From Blastomussa wellsi (Eukaryota; Cnidaria; Anthozoa; Scleractinia; Plerogyridae), in NCBI GenBank assembly GCA_947652115.1, contig OX393562.1, positions 1,259,794-1,323,793 on the forward strand: a stretch of DNA of 64,000 bases, given 5' to 3'. Position numbers and translations under genes: made by a program. How positions within the stretch are numbered: the first letter of the stretch is position 1; each line of letters starts with the position of its first letter. This document shows, piece after piece, positions 43,956 to 56,116 of the stretch. The notes beneath the pieces are model-generated. The model was not told where the DNA came from, searched no databases, and saw only the letters and a program-made list of their open reading frames with translations.

Positions 43956-46900
43956 CCATTAATGCTTATCCTTTCCTCGCATTTTTCTTCTTCTTCGTCA
44001 TCCTCTTCTTCAAATATGACAACTTCCTCAGCCGCGTCGTTCATCATCATCACTATAGAAATGCAGCACTCCAAGTTGCACTGAGGACGTTTTCTTAGAG
44101 TTTGCACCGCGGAAAACGATGCCACACAATAACGCACTAAAAAGAAAAAAAGTACATATCACAATTATTATGGAAATTAGCCACACTGGATCAAACTGAC
44201 CGACTTACATTGTTTCTTTTGTTGAGTATCTTATTTCAAACATGACTTTGGATTAAAGTGATTAACTAATGGTTATTCGCTTCTAGAATGGTTTTGAACT
44301 ATCTGGCACAAAAACTGCACAGAGTGGAGGACCTATATACATCATGAAACGTGTCACGAGACTTCTTCCATGTATAAAGAATCCTTCAAAACGATTGGAA
44401 CTTCAAGACCGGAATGGACACCAAAGAGAGCCAGAAATGATAGAATTCATTTATTCAAGGCTGGGGATATTCGGAGAAGATTCGTAAGAAAGACAATCTC
44501 AAAACTACAAAGGCCCTTTTGTGAAGTTGCAAAAAAATAACGGTTTTGATTTATCTCTATGACGTGATGTTTCCTATGAAGCCGTGAGCCGTATGGGTAA
44601 AAAGTGGCAGGCATCTGCACTCGCTGAATGCTAATGAGATATACCGACGTCGATAAAGTTGCTCGCTTTAGAGATGCGGAAACCCCGATGAATTTAGAGC
44701 AATTTTCCAAACCCAGGGCTATGTAGTCAGAGATGCCACGGAAAAAGGTTTTATATGACAGAAAAAACATAGTCACGCACAAAACTACACTTGAACTTGC
44801 AGATTACTTTTACACTGATATGTAAATTTTCAGTGAATACACACACCACAACTCGGTGAAGCCGGCGGAGGCTTACAACTCTTTCAAGCTTTCTGTTACA
44901 TAGCTTTGACTTTGGAAATTAGTCTAAAATTCAGTGTGACTATTCTTTAAGAGAAGAGAAAAGAGCAAACTACAAAATCCTTATATTATCAGTTATCCAG
45001 TTCAGGACACCTGTTAAATTAGGCCCAGTCCAGACGTCGGTGCTTCTGTCATGCCGAACTCAATTTAGGCTGAGCAGTAGTTCGACAAAAACATGGCAGA
45101 AGAACGGCGTCTGAATAAAACTTTTTAACTAAGTTCGGCACGTCAGTAATTAAACTCGACAGGCTCTGGTGTGCTACTCGACTCTGGCACAGCAGCGATT
45201 CAAGCGTCGTGCCTTTGCCGCACCAAAACAAAATTGGTAAATTATACTAAATTATGTTAATTTATTCGAGGAGTTGATATTCAGTAAACCCTGAATTTGG
45301 TACGACTCTGGCACGAAGTCTGAATCAGAGTCGTGTTCGGCTGTCGTGCTACACACTGCACACAGTCGAACCAAATTACAATTAAGTTCGGTATGGCAGA
45401 GGTACGACTCGATACGACGTCTGCACTGGACCTTAGATTCCCAAAATGTAATCAAGGCAAGATCAGTCAATTACAGCTTACCTGCTATCATTCCAGCTAC
45501 CAACAGATTCACAGAAACAAGAAGAATGGAGATGCCAGTTGACTCAATGCCTGCTTTCACCCCGGAGGTCATGTCTTCAGCTGGTATCTTTAGCAACAGC
45601 CCCACATTCATGTTAGCACTGGTTGCCAAAAGTGACATCAGTTGAAGCCAGTGTTCAAATCGATCGCTGATTGGTTGATAAGCAGCAAAGAGCACAGTGT
45701 ACAGACCTGTCATAATGGACGCCACTCCAAGATTGGTGCGGCTTTCATCGCCAATCAACACAAGCACAGACGTGAGAACTATTTTCCTCACGAGCTCCAG
45801 CAACTCCCAGAACCAACAGACTTCAGAGTAGTTTTCGTACAGAAAGCTCAGGCCAGCTGCAATCTCGTTTTGTTTCTCATTCTTGGTTTTGGAATTTCGT
45901 AGATAGTACTTCCACAGCAGGAAGAATATCACCAACGGAAATCCAACAACGAACGAGAGCAAACTGAATGCCAGAATGACAAATTTGTTGTGGGTGTCGG
46001 TATAGCACTCCAGATAGTAATCTGCTCTCAAGAAAGATTGGCATTTCTTCTCTTCATCGTCGACGCAAATTGTTTGACAAGATGGTGGGAGTATTTGAAA
46101 GATTTGAGCGCATATTGTTGGGTACAAAATGAACATAAGGAGAAATGCATACCTCAAGGACACCTCTTTGCTTGCAGAAATCAAGGTTCCCTTTTCGTGG
46201 TCAGTGATGTCCTTTTGTTTGCAAAGATACCATTTGCGGATGTAAAAATATGCGAAGGATATGATAAGGACAGCCGTAATGATGGTCAAAGATAGTAAAA
46301 GAGATGTGTACAAGTTAACTTTAGCGTTGGTCATAAAGCAGTTGAGAGCAGCGATTTGAAGCAAGTTTAAATGTAGAAACTTGGCGTAATTGCCTAGGTG
46401 TAGCAACAGTTCCGGCCACTCGACGTAAGAAAAGGCATCAAGCGTTCCCGACAACACCTGGTAAAAGCCGACCAGGATTTTTAACCTTGCAAGAACAACA
46501 TCTGTAACTGAGCGCCCAGATTTGCCACTCATCTTTCTTCCAAAGACAAGAGGAAGCATAATAAAACAAAGAAGAAAAACAACAAGAACAATGCCTCCAA
46601 TAGTCCATCCCAAAGTGGGGCACTTTTGACAACTGGATATCACCTTGTGGTGCCCTTGACTGCAGACAGCACACAAGACTCCTTCGTAACCTTCGGAGCA
46701 TGACGACTTCATTCCACCTAAGCATGCTCCCGCTATTGGACAGGCATAAACCTTTGGAAGTAGCTTATTAAACTTCACGAATTTTCTGTCGTAGTTGTTG
46801 CTCTTCACTTGGAGGCCTTTTGTAAAATTCTGGTATAACATCCTAACGTCTGTGGAAACCCACTTCCAATAAAAGTCGGGATTGAGTTCCACGGTTTCAT

Positions 46901-49900
46901 TTCTGCACGTTAAACCTGCGACGGGACACTGATGGCAAGGGCCAAATCGATCGAAACGATGAAACTCCTTTAAGCAAGGACATGCTCGAAATTTAGCAAA
47001 TTGCTCTTTTTGAGTTCCTGTAGAGTTTAAACAAAAAAACGTTCATATAAATGAAACAATATTTTATCGATATTGAACCTTTGATCTAGAATGCAGAGGT
47101 TGGAAACTGATGTCTTACTTAGCTTAATGCTGTGTTAGTTAGACTCTGGATCGCTGGGGCCGTTTGATTGAGTTCTATGACTTAAAACCTGCTCTCAAAG
47201 GTAATGGCATATCATTAGGACAACAGGCTTGGCTGACCGGCTTGCACCTTTTTAGATGTTTTTGGATTGTTAACTTTCCTATGTTCATTGAAGATAATTG
47301 TTTCCTTTGTTTCAAGCAGTACCATGCCCTAAAACTTGCTAAGTTTTTATGAAGTTAAGTGCATGACCACTATAAATTACATTTATATTTTTGCATTTTT
47401 TACAATTAAATTTTCTTAAAGAAAGTTTTGAATTTTTGAGATAAAAAATGCGGAAACACATGCAGTGATTAATATCTCGACCAAGTAACTCAAAACACCC
47501 CAAGTGCTGATCAATGCTTGATGCTACGCAAATCAACTTCGGAATTCGTGGTTCCCCTGGCTTTTCCGTTCCCTTGAACTAAACCAGTATGATATGTACC
47601 AGTTAGCTTTGAGCGTCATTGTTACCTTGCGGACAGGATAAGCATTCCGTTATGGATTTTCCAGGAGCCTTGTCAGGAGGAACGTATCTTCCAGCTGGAC
47701 ATTCCTTACAACCCAAGCCATGGCTAATCGCCATTCCAGCATAGCCCATAACATCCTGGTAGAATCCACCTGATGTGAGTCAACATAATTTGGAAGTTAG
47801 TTAGTATTTTCATTCTACAAAGGATCATTCTACAAAGGATCACGCTCTTCCTACAAAGGATCACGCTCTCACACATTGGTTTGCTGACTTCAGCAAATCC
47901 GTCCTTTGGCCGCTGACATCTTGTCTGCAGGTTTCTCGTTTGTTCGCCCCAACAGATAGGGGGTATTTTTTGCCTTTGTTAGGACGGTTTATAAAAAAGC
48001 GAGGATTCATTGCTTGTCTTCTGAATCGCCAACAGTTTGTTTCGTCTCTATAAACCAGAATGTATTTTTATCCGCTTACCGCAATGTCACTTCCCCTTTG
48101 GTTCTTGTTTATCTCCGGAGGAGAAATTAAATGAATTGACATGAATGTGTCAAACAGTCCTAAGCTCTCAATAAAAGTATCACAAGTTGGTTGAGGCAGG
48201 GACGTGCTCGTGTAATCTTTGAATGAAAATAAATGTCAAGAACAGTTATTGTTACCTGGTGGACAAGAAATGCAACGCATATAACCAGCGTACGTTCCAG
48301 TCGGACACAAACCACATTCCATGTACGGTACCCATGATCCAAAATCTGGCACTTTGCAAACGAATCCTGCTTGAAACATTGCCATAAACACCATGCCGAG
48401 CGGGAGGACTCTAACCTTCGCGGCTTCGTTAGACGGCAGGCTGATAAGAAAGAATAATATTCATCTCCTGAACAATACCAGGTCGGCTTTGAGTGAGTTT
48501 CTATATATAAATGCTTGTCAAATATAATCTCAGTCTCTTCCAAAAAGCGTACACAACTTGTGGTTTTATTAATTACTGTATAATTAAAACCTCTACTGTG
48601 CTTACAACTGAAGGCTTAGGTTTCCTGGGCTCCAGAATTCTGTGGCAAGAAGTATGCTTAGCTCACAACCCATGATATTGCTGAAAATATCAAAAATGGA
48701 AAAACGTAAAACCAGGAGACAACAGAATAAAAGACAATGAGAGCAAAACGTTAAACATTTGTATTTACACGAAGTTTAGTGATGGCGTTTCTTGATAGGC
48801 TTGCTTGTCCATGACTCGCAGAGGATTCCATCCAAGGTTTCTGTAGGAATACGATGAATGAATCACAAGGCATATGCGGACCGTGCTTTTGGTGATGCAA
48901 CACCATGAAATATGGCCCTGTGTGTTATCAAGAGGCGTTTGACCAGTTATGTCAATACCTTGCGTACTTTCCGACGAAAATAAAACCCAGATAAAGTATT
49001 AGAGAGTTTAACCCAGCTATTTTGCCCTGCAAACAAAGGTGAAATCCGTCTAATATGTGGACAAATGCAAAAGCAAAAAATAGTGACTCACAAGAAATTT
49101 AGGCTCTGCATTCCACTGAGGGTGCGAGCATTGAGTGCAAGCAAACGGTTATTGGTGAGTCCCCTGTAACAACAATAAAGGCTTTGTACATAAAATAGTA
49201 TTTTGGCATATATGACTTGCCTTTTTGCTGAAAATTGTAAACATAAACACATTCGATATGCAAATGTCCAAGGAATCTGACTTGAAGGAGTTTAAGTGTC
49301 ATCTTCTATACAATAAATCCTGGTCCTGCTGCTTCTAAGTTTGATATCACTTTCTGGTATCGTTGCTGTGTTAATGTCAATATGCATCATATAAGTCTAA
49401 TTTAAATTTATCTACACAAATATGCTGCCATTTTACTTGACTGTGGCGGTTTGCTACTTTAGCCACCGTTCACACATGAAATTTATTTTTATTTTTGTCC
49501 CTACATCTCCTAATTTTAACTATTTTCATTTCTACTGTAAGAATTATATTTAGTTTCTCATTATAGTGCAAATAAAGAATTGAGTTGAATGTGTTTTTCT
49601 TCATGGACGGCTAGTCGATACACGTATAACGCATCCATTCATAGAAAACCAAGGAGTCACAAACTAGTACACGTTAGATAATTAATTAGTTCGTCTCAAT
49701 ATGTCATTATTTGCAGCTTACGACATTTGATACTGAAACACTGACGACTGTAAAGTAAGTTATTGATAAATTCTCACAAGTATTGAAGTCGCTTAAGATC
49801 TTTAAAAGCTTCATCTTCGATGTATTCTATTCCGCTATTTGACAAAATCCTTCAAAAATTAGAAGAGGAATAAATACGCTTGTTTTAACAGAATTAGAAA

Positions 49901-52900
49901 GAGAGCTCACTTTGCTCAGTGCCGCGTCCGCATTGTCGTCCCTTTTTTGCTGCCTGGGCCCGTGCATCAGGAACAAGTCGTTCTGGAGACACATGATTTG
50001 ATTGGTTAGAATCTAGCAAAGAGTCCATTCAAATAAACCAACGAATCAAATCATGTGTCCCCAGAGCTACTCGTTCCTCGTGCACAGGCTCAGCCGGCTA
50101 AGAGGGGAGAGTAGCTCTGGGACGATAACGCAATGGTAGTTGAAGGAGCTGCAGTCTCGGATGTTTTGTGATTTGGTTCAGGGCTCCAAGTTGTTCTGTG
50201 TATTTTGGTCAAGACAATTGCTCTTTGAGTGCCTGGCTCCACCCAACAGTATAAGAGGGTTGCGGGATGACGTAATCGAAAGTTGCATTTAAGTTAATAA
50301 TATTCAGTTAACATTACATATAACAAATTCTCACAAATAACACTATACCTTGTTTTATAAATATTCATGAAATAATAATTAATAATTAACAAGCAGTCAT
50401 TATTATCCTCCCTCATATATGTACGTGACGCCACCTCATGAAAGAATCCATGGCTACTTATTTCCACGGCTAATACTTCATGTACAGACAAGTGGTCTGT
50501 TCATCTCCGGTCTACCGCCTGTATGGCCTTTTCACCTCTGACACACGTGAAAAGGTGTAGGTCAAAATTAACTTTTCGTATACAATTTACAGTTACAGTA
50601 AGGGGAAATATGACATTATTTAAACTACAATAAATTGAAAATATCTTTCGTTCGGTGAATTACAGAACAGAGAGTCTTGTCAATCCATCGAATGATCCTC
50701 GCTGAATTATTCTGAGCTTAATCCATGTTCCAAATCTACCATGAAGTGAATATAAAAGAGACAGAAAGGAATATTCATATATTTACTAAGTTTATCGGCT
50801 AAATTCAGTTCAAAGCAAAAAATTCAGGTCAAAACATGCTTAATCGCACTCCCGGGGAAGGGGGGAGTGTGCTCCCTTATCTTGGCTATGCAGGGATGTG
50901 CAGAAACGTTCATCAGTGTCAATTTAGCCGGTAATCAATGAACATGAGATCATTTTCAGGACTAGAGATCAACGATATATCAAAAAAATGTTTCCTTTGT
51001 CCTAAACGGGGTAGGTATTTGACATTGTTTTTGTCCTAAACAGGTCAGGGTTTAAAACCTCCAGCGGCCCCTATACCCAAACATTGGTCAACTACCCACC
51101 CCCTCCCTCCCTGAGAACACTGAGCGTTTATTATGGTGTCAGTTCTAATCGTAACTGAGAGACACATGCGCAATAAAATGCTACTTACACGATTAACAAA
51201 TTGGAGAGACCATGGAAAGATCCATTTTGAATACGGGCTATATCATTTTGGGTCGTAAACCTTCCAAGTACAACAATTTAAACAACAAAATCTCGGTTAG
51301 AGAAACGTAGCGAAAATGAGCAAAGAAAAGTAATAATGCTGTATTTGTAATCATTTGAATACTAATGAGGTTCGTCAAAAGCAAATGAGGGGACAGACTG
51401 TTCCTTGATTTTCTCTTGGCTTCGTGTGCAACCTACATCATTTCCAATTCCCAAAGGCCGTAGAAGCTTTTCTTGCTAATTGCCTTAATTCTGTTGGCTT
51501 GAATAAACCTATTGGGAGACAATTATTCGTTTTGTTATTGTTTCATAGCGATTAGCAACGTTTCTACATGGGAAATTAACTTCGCTCAAATTGCCTATAG
51601 TAAACTAAAGTCAACAGCCCAATGAAGTTTTCCAGAGGCCTTTAAGACAGCACGTAATCTCATTGGCGGTTTCAAGGTCACGTGACACCTAACAATGCCA
51701 CTGTTCCCCTAGCTAGGCCATTATATATATACGTGCTTAATGTTTGTGCCTTACTCTCCTCAATATCACTTTAAGAGACTCAATAAGATTTTAAGAGACT
51801 AGCAGATTTGCACATTGGTACAATATCCCCAAATATCGAACTTTTTTATATTCAACAGGCCTTAAAATGTTGAGCGTTCTAGTGTCTGGACGTAAAGCAC
51901 CAGAGCCAATCCCAGGAATCCAAAGTTCCAAGCATTGTTGATAATGACAGACGCTAGCTCAGATGCCGGTTAGAGCGCCCGACCGGTATCCGAGTGATCA
52001 AGGTTTAGAATCCTTTTGGGGACTCAGATTTCTTTTCTGTTGTGCCACGCTCGTGACATAATTGATAACATTTATAAAATTTCCATCACTTACAGTGTAA
52101 CTAGACGTGGAACATCCCCAAACGCCTCATCTTCTATGACTTCTATCTCATTGCGTCCAACGTCCCTGTGATAAACAGTTCTTGACAATTTTCATTTAGC
52201 ATGTATTTATACACGCATAGAATTTGAACTGGTTTTCTATTTGCGACACAGGAAGAAGCACTTGCCCTTTGTATGAAGCACAATAAGTCAGATAATTTAT
52301 TTCACCTCCGATATAAAGGTCGGTTAACACGATTTGTCGGTCGGTGATCCTTAATGGAGTGGAGGACCCCCCTTATAAGAAGTGCTCTTTAAAACGATGT
52401 TATTTTCTAGGAAATTTAGGAGTAAAGAAAACTTCATATAGAAAAGGATACTTCGCAGCAAACTTGCGGGCTTCTTCAACAATTAGTTATGAAATGTTAA
52501 ATTACAATATAGAAATGCGAGAAAGTCGCTTCTTGTTGATGTCAATTGAATTCCCTGGGCGATCATTTAGCATTAAAATTAAAGCTCTTTAATACAGACG
52601 TCATAAAACAGTGCCCAGGCCGTTGCGGTGTCCGTATTTAATTAAGGTGGATTTCCACTGTCGCGTAATTTTTTACGTGCGTAAATAAAATTATAGACGA
52701 TGTATGGAAAACTTGCGTACACGTTTACGCAAGCCGTTCATACATTGTCTCTAAAATTTTTTACGCACGTAAACGCACGTAAAAAACACGCGACAGTGGA
52801 AATCCACCTTTACAGGGGTAGAGTTTATGTCTCTTGGAGCAAGTGCACTGTCCATAATAGGAAAGAGCCCATATTACAGAGGTTGAGATTATATCAATCT

Positions 52901-55900
52901 CTTTTTTGTTCAAGCGAACTGTCCGTAATAGGGAGGTATCTGTTTTACAGTAATGTAAGTATTAACTTACAGTGTCTCAAGTTCTTTTAACCCTTCAAAT
53001 ACTCCTTTCTTTATCACTTTAAGGAGATTTCTTTCTAAAGTCCTAACGATAAAAGTTAGATCTATAAGTTAGCAGTTTCAGAAAATGTTTTTCTTTTTTG
53101 GAGTTGGCCTGTTGGAATGAGCAAACAACTTTATGGGACAAAAAGAAACCCGAAGAAACATTTAATAAGAGTTAGAATGGACTCCGAATCGAGCGGACCT
53201 GGTTGTAGCCCTGGCCGGGGTACTGCGTTGTATTTCTGAGCAAAACACTCTACTCTCACAGTGTCCCTCTCCACCCAAGTGTTAAATGGATACCGCAAAA
53301 TTGAATACTGGGGAGGGGGGGGAGGGGGTGTATGCCTGCGATGGACTAGCATCCCATCCAGGGGGAAGTAGAAATACTCCTAGTCGCTTCATGCTACAGA
53401 AACCGGGTTAACCATTTTACCCTCCTTCCTTATAAAAGTACGAATAATGAAGTAGCATGCACGATTCACTTACAACAATGTCAACCGGTCAAGCCCCGAA
53501 AACGCTCCTTTGCTGATATTTCGAATAACATTTCGATCTAAATATCTGTCAAAATTGTAAAAATGGAGAGTTTAAAGTAAGTAGCCCCCTGATTTTCCCT
53601 TGTTCCCATACAACCCCTTATAAATTGAGTCTCCTTAAAGTACTAGGACTCACAACGTTAGCCTGGGCTTCGTGTGGGTAAGCGCAAAACAAATGAAAGG
53701 TTCTTTTTCTCTGATTCCGTCGAAGGAGAGCTGAGCCCGACGTTTTCGTTGCTCATCAAATGCTCGCGCTATGATGGCATAATTGTTTACGGAATATTCT
53801 CGAATTTCGCACCCGTCTAAATGATAAAATAGGAAACTATTGGTGGGACGAAGTTACTTACAAAAATTCACTTCTTCTCCTTGCGAAACAACTCATTAAA
53901 AGGTGTGCAGAGAGAGAAAAGTTTCGGGCAAGGCTTCTTTGTTTAATGTACAGCTTACAGATTTTTCAATCGATGTAGTCTCTGAAAGGTTCCATTGCCA
54001 AGTTTATGAATGAAATTTCCAGTCAAATATCTGCGAAAACACGTTATCATTAATATTAAACGTATACAGATACCAACATCAATTATATATCACGCATCGT
54101 TAACGTACAGATACGTAGCACCAGTTGGTATGGCATCTGAGAAGTTTCTGGTCAACGCTTGTATTCCTCGATTGTGACACATGACTTCCAAACTGTTAAA
54201 AATGCTGCGACAACTGCAGTTTGCGGTACACCCAGGAGCTGGAAAAATTGTAATTCATCTTATTAATTGAGCAATACTGAGGACTTTTTCCGAGTTTACA
54301 TAGCATCGAAGGGCTTTGGGAGGGCGATGTAGCAGCTTTCCTAACATATAATGTGATTGGTTTGATACCCTAACCCTAAACAAAAGACTCAACAATTGAA
54401 ACAATGACTTTGTCTTGAAAACGCGATTTTTCCCAATGTGCATGTGGCACATGCCGCGCGAAACGTAAACGTCACATCTAAACACATCCGTGAACCAATG
54501 AGAGCTCGTGTAGTATCTCATTTATTTTCTAAAAATAAATATGCAGATCAGTGGTAAAACGGGATAGCAAAGAAAAAATTGTAGATCTTTGGTGTGTTCG
54601 ACTTACGTTAGTCTCCTACGCAGCCGTTATTAGGGGATTGGGGACGAGTGGTAACGCAATCCCCTAATAACGCCTGCGTAGGAGGCTAAACTTACGCGGG
54701 ACCTGAAAGATTTTAACAAAATTTCAAACACATTGTGCATCTTACTGCGCCTTTCAATCTTTTAATAACACGGGAAATCAGAAGTTTAAAGTTTATCGTA
54801 ATTATGGCGATAGCCAACGAGCCTAGAGATTAATTGTTTCAGTCATTTCGGTATTTTTCTAAGCTGGCTCACCTAAGCATGGAACTGGAGCACAGCTCCT
54901 GCCAAATTTCCCTGTGGAAAATAAGAGTCAAAAATAATTTAACATTTTCAACAATAAATCATGGAAGAGTAATTACTGGAGGAGTGCCGGCTTTCTGTAC
55001 TACTGACTTTGTGTTCATTTTTTAGGAGAAATTATAAACAGATGTGACGTCAAATCGACTTTTATAATTTAAAAGAAAGGCTTTATTGACAATTTTGCAC
55101 GGGGAGAAAACTAGTATGTTATTCGTCAAAGAGCGATTAGTACGAAATGAGCCTGCCTAACAAGAGGGGGGACAGATGCCGTGTCCCCTTCCATTAGCAA
55201 GCGTTTCTGTAGAGCCCGCGTGATCCGCTTATCGCTCTTTGAACTATTTTCCTGTGGTCAGAAAGTTAGAAGCGAATCGTACCCAAGTGGGCCTGTCGAG
55301 CGCGCACTACGAACATGCTTTTCACACAGCTACTGTGAAGTGCCACTGCCTCGCTGGAACCACGATTCTACTTTTATTCGTCCTTTTCAAAAACTACCTC
55401 TTTCGTTTTCTAGGCTTAAGGGCATTGCTGTAGTCGCTTAGCTTTTGAACCAATGCGAACACAGAAAGACGACCCTTTCTGGAATAAGAAAAGACGCACG
55501 TCTTCAGCTCCCTCGGTCTATCCCGCTACTTAGTACTAGCAACTTTATCAGAAAGATCCGAGCCTCAATCTGTTGTAACCACTATTAAACCCAGAAAATA
55601 GTTGCTTCTCTTATTATAAAGGCGTTTCTTTTATAAACAAAATTTAGAGTTTTCTAGTATTGGTTTGTAAGGCTCATCCATACTAATTACAGTTTATGGA
55701 AAACTCTTCCGTGGGCGTGTTCGTTCAGCTACATAGCTTTTCTTCAAATTTGCGAAATTTATGCCTTATCCCATCCCGAAGACCCTGAGTGGTTCACAAA
55801 TTCTACAGCGCTTCACGATTTTAAAAATCTAGTACCCGCAACAAGCTGGATTTAAACAAATGAGTGGAAACATATATTTTCCAGAAATTAAACTGTGAAC

Positions 55901-56116
55901 GATGAAGTATTTACCAAAAAGACCTGGGTTTTATCAAATATTCTTAAGTCGGCAACAAATATTTTTAAGTCGGCAACAATACACCCCGATTTCCTGTAGA
56001 TATGATATAACATTACTATAAGAAACACTGTCGAGATTTGCTACTTTACCATGCGCCGTGATTACAAGTCCAAGAAGAACACACCCTAAAATTCTAGGAT
56101 CCAGCTGCTTAGCCAT
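43934..56116 (-). CDS. LRR, ephrin-receptor-like Cys-rich, multi-pass membrane receptor-like protein
   Basis: Exons in transcript order: 56050-56116 (signal peptide, LGCVLLGLVITAH), 54109-54238 (LRR N-cap CTANCSCRSIFNSLEVMC), then LRR exons 53959-54030, 53474-53545, 52094-52165, 51189-51260, 49092-49163, 48769-48840 (each 72 bp) and 48606-48680 (75 bp), all phase 2-2. Next come 48256-48366 and 47626-47769 (ECGLCPTGTYAG, CKECPAGRY, CLSCPQG repeats), 45482-47017 and 43934-44136. The 512-codon exon holds more Cys repeats (CSEGYEGVLCAVCSQGHHK), then hydrophobic spans starting WTIGGIVLVVFLLCFIMLP and at least six more. The last exon ends in an acidic tail (FEEEDDEEEEKCEE). The junction from 48606 (phase 2) to 48366 (phase 1) does not join, so one exon is missing or misplaced. 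The final exon is joined by phase and splice sites only. Cell-surface location is inferred. Confidence 0.78.
45022..45432. mobile_element. Harbinger-like MITE with TTA target duplication
   Basis: TIRs GGCCCAGTCCAGACGTCG (left) and CGACGTCTGCACTGGACC (right), flanked by TTA at 45019-45021 and 45433-45435. The interior repeats GCCGAACT and CTCGAC motifs. It lies in the last intron of the LRR receptor gene. No transposase. Confidence 0.8.
49935..50125. repeat. Foldback MITE, copy 2
   Basis: Same arms as 24320-24600: CCCGTGCATCAGGAACAAG...CACATGATTTGATTGG pairs with AATCAAATCATGTG...CTCGTGCACAGGCTC and AGCCGGCTAAGAGGG. It lies in an intron of the LRR receptor gene. Confidence 0.8.
51950..52060 (+). 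mobile_element. tRNA-derived SINE, family C, copy 2
   Basis: A-box-like CTAGCTCAGATGCCGGTTAG, B-box-like GGTTTAGAATCC, then a tail with GGGGACTCAGATTTCTTTTC and CCACGCTCGTGA shared with 25990-26095. Confidence 0.65.
52646..52809. mobile_element. Harbinger-like MITE, copy 2, TTA target duplication
   Basis: Same TIRs as 31274-31422, in inverted internal orientation, flanked by TTA at 52643-52645 and 52810-52812. 164 bp. It lies in an LRR receptor intron. Confidence 0.85.
53170..53415 (+). mobile_element. SINE family A, plus-strand copy
   Basis: Body with GTATTTCTGAGCAAAACACT, GCGATGGACTAGCATCCCAT and GTAGAAATACTCCTAGTCGC, plus an expanded G-rich tract (53311-53331). It lies in an LRR receptor intron. 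Confidence 0.75.
54603..54697. repeat. Short hairpin repeat
   Basis: TCTCCTACGCAGCCGTTATT...AGGGGATT pairs with AATCCCCTAATAACGCCTGCGTAGGAGG. Arms are about 30 nt with a short loop. It lies about 370 bp upstream of the receptor LRR N-cap exon, within intron 1. Confidence 0.75.

Noticed and set aside
44447..44782. 111-codon open frame as the receptor's last exon
   Set aside because: I saw no acceptor in the right phase at its start and no membrane or motif content. The exon at 43934-44136 has a strong acceptor and matching phase.
48160..48543. 127-codon frame across the unresolved receptor junction
   Set aside because: It reads the Cys-repeat exon in the wrong frame, destroying the CPxG motifs. 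Part of it (48412-48470) might still hold the missing exon, but no phase-consistent join was found.
42426..56116. Viral or endogenous retroviral genes in the repeat-rich half
   Set aside because: No reverse transcriptase, integrase, capsid or envelope-like frame was seen. The mobile DNA recognised here is SINEs and short DNA-transposon derivatives.
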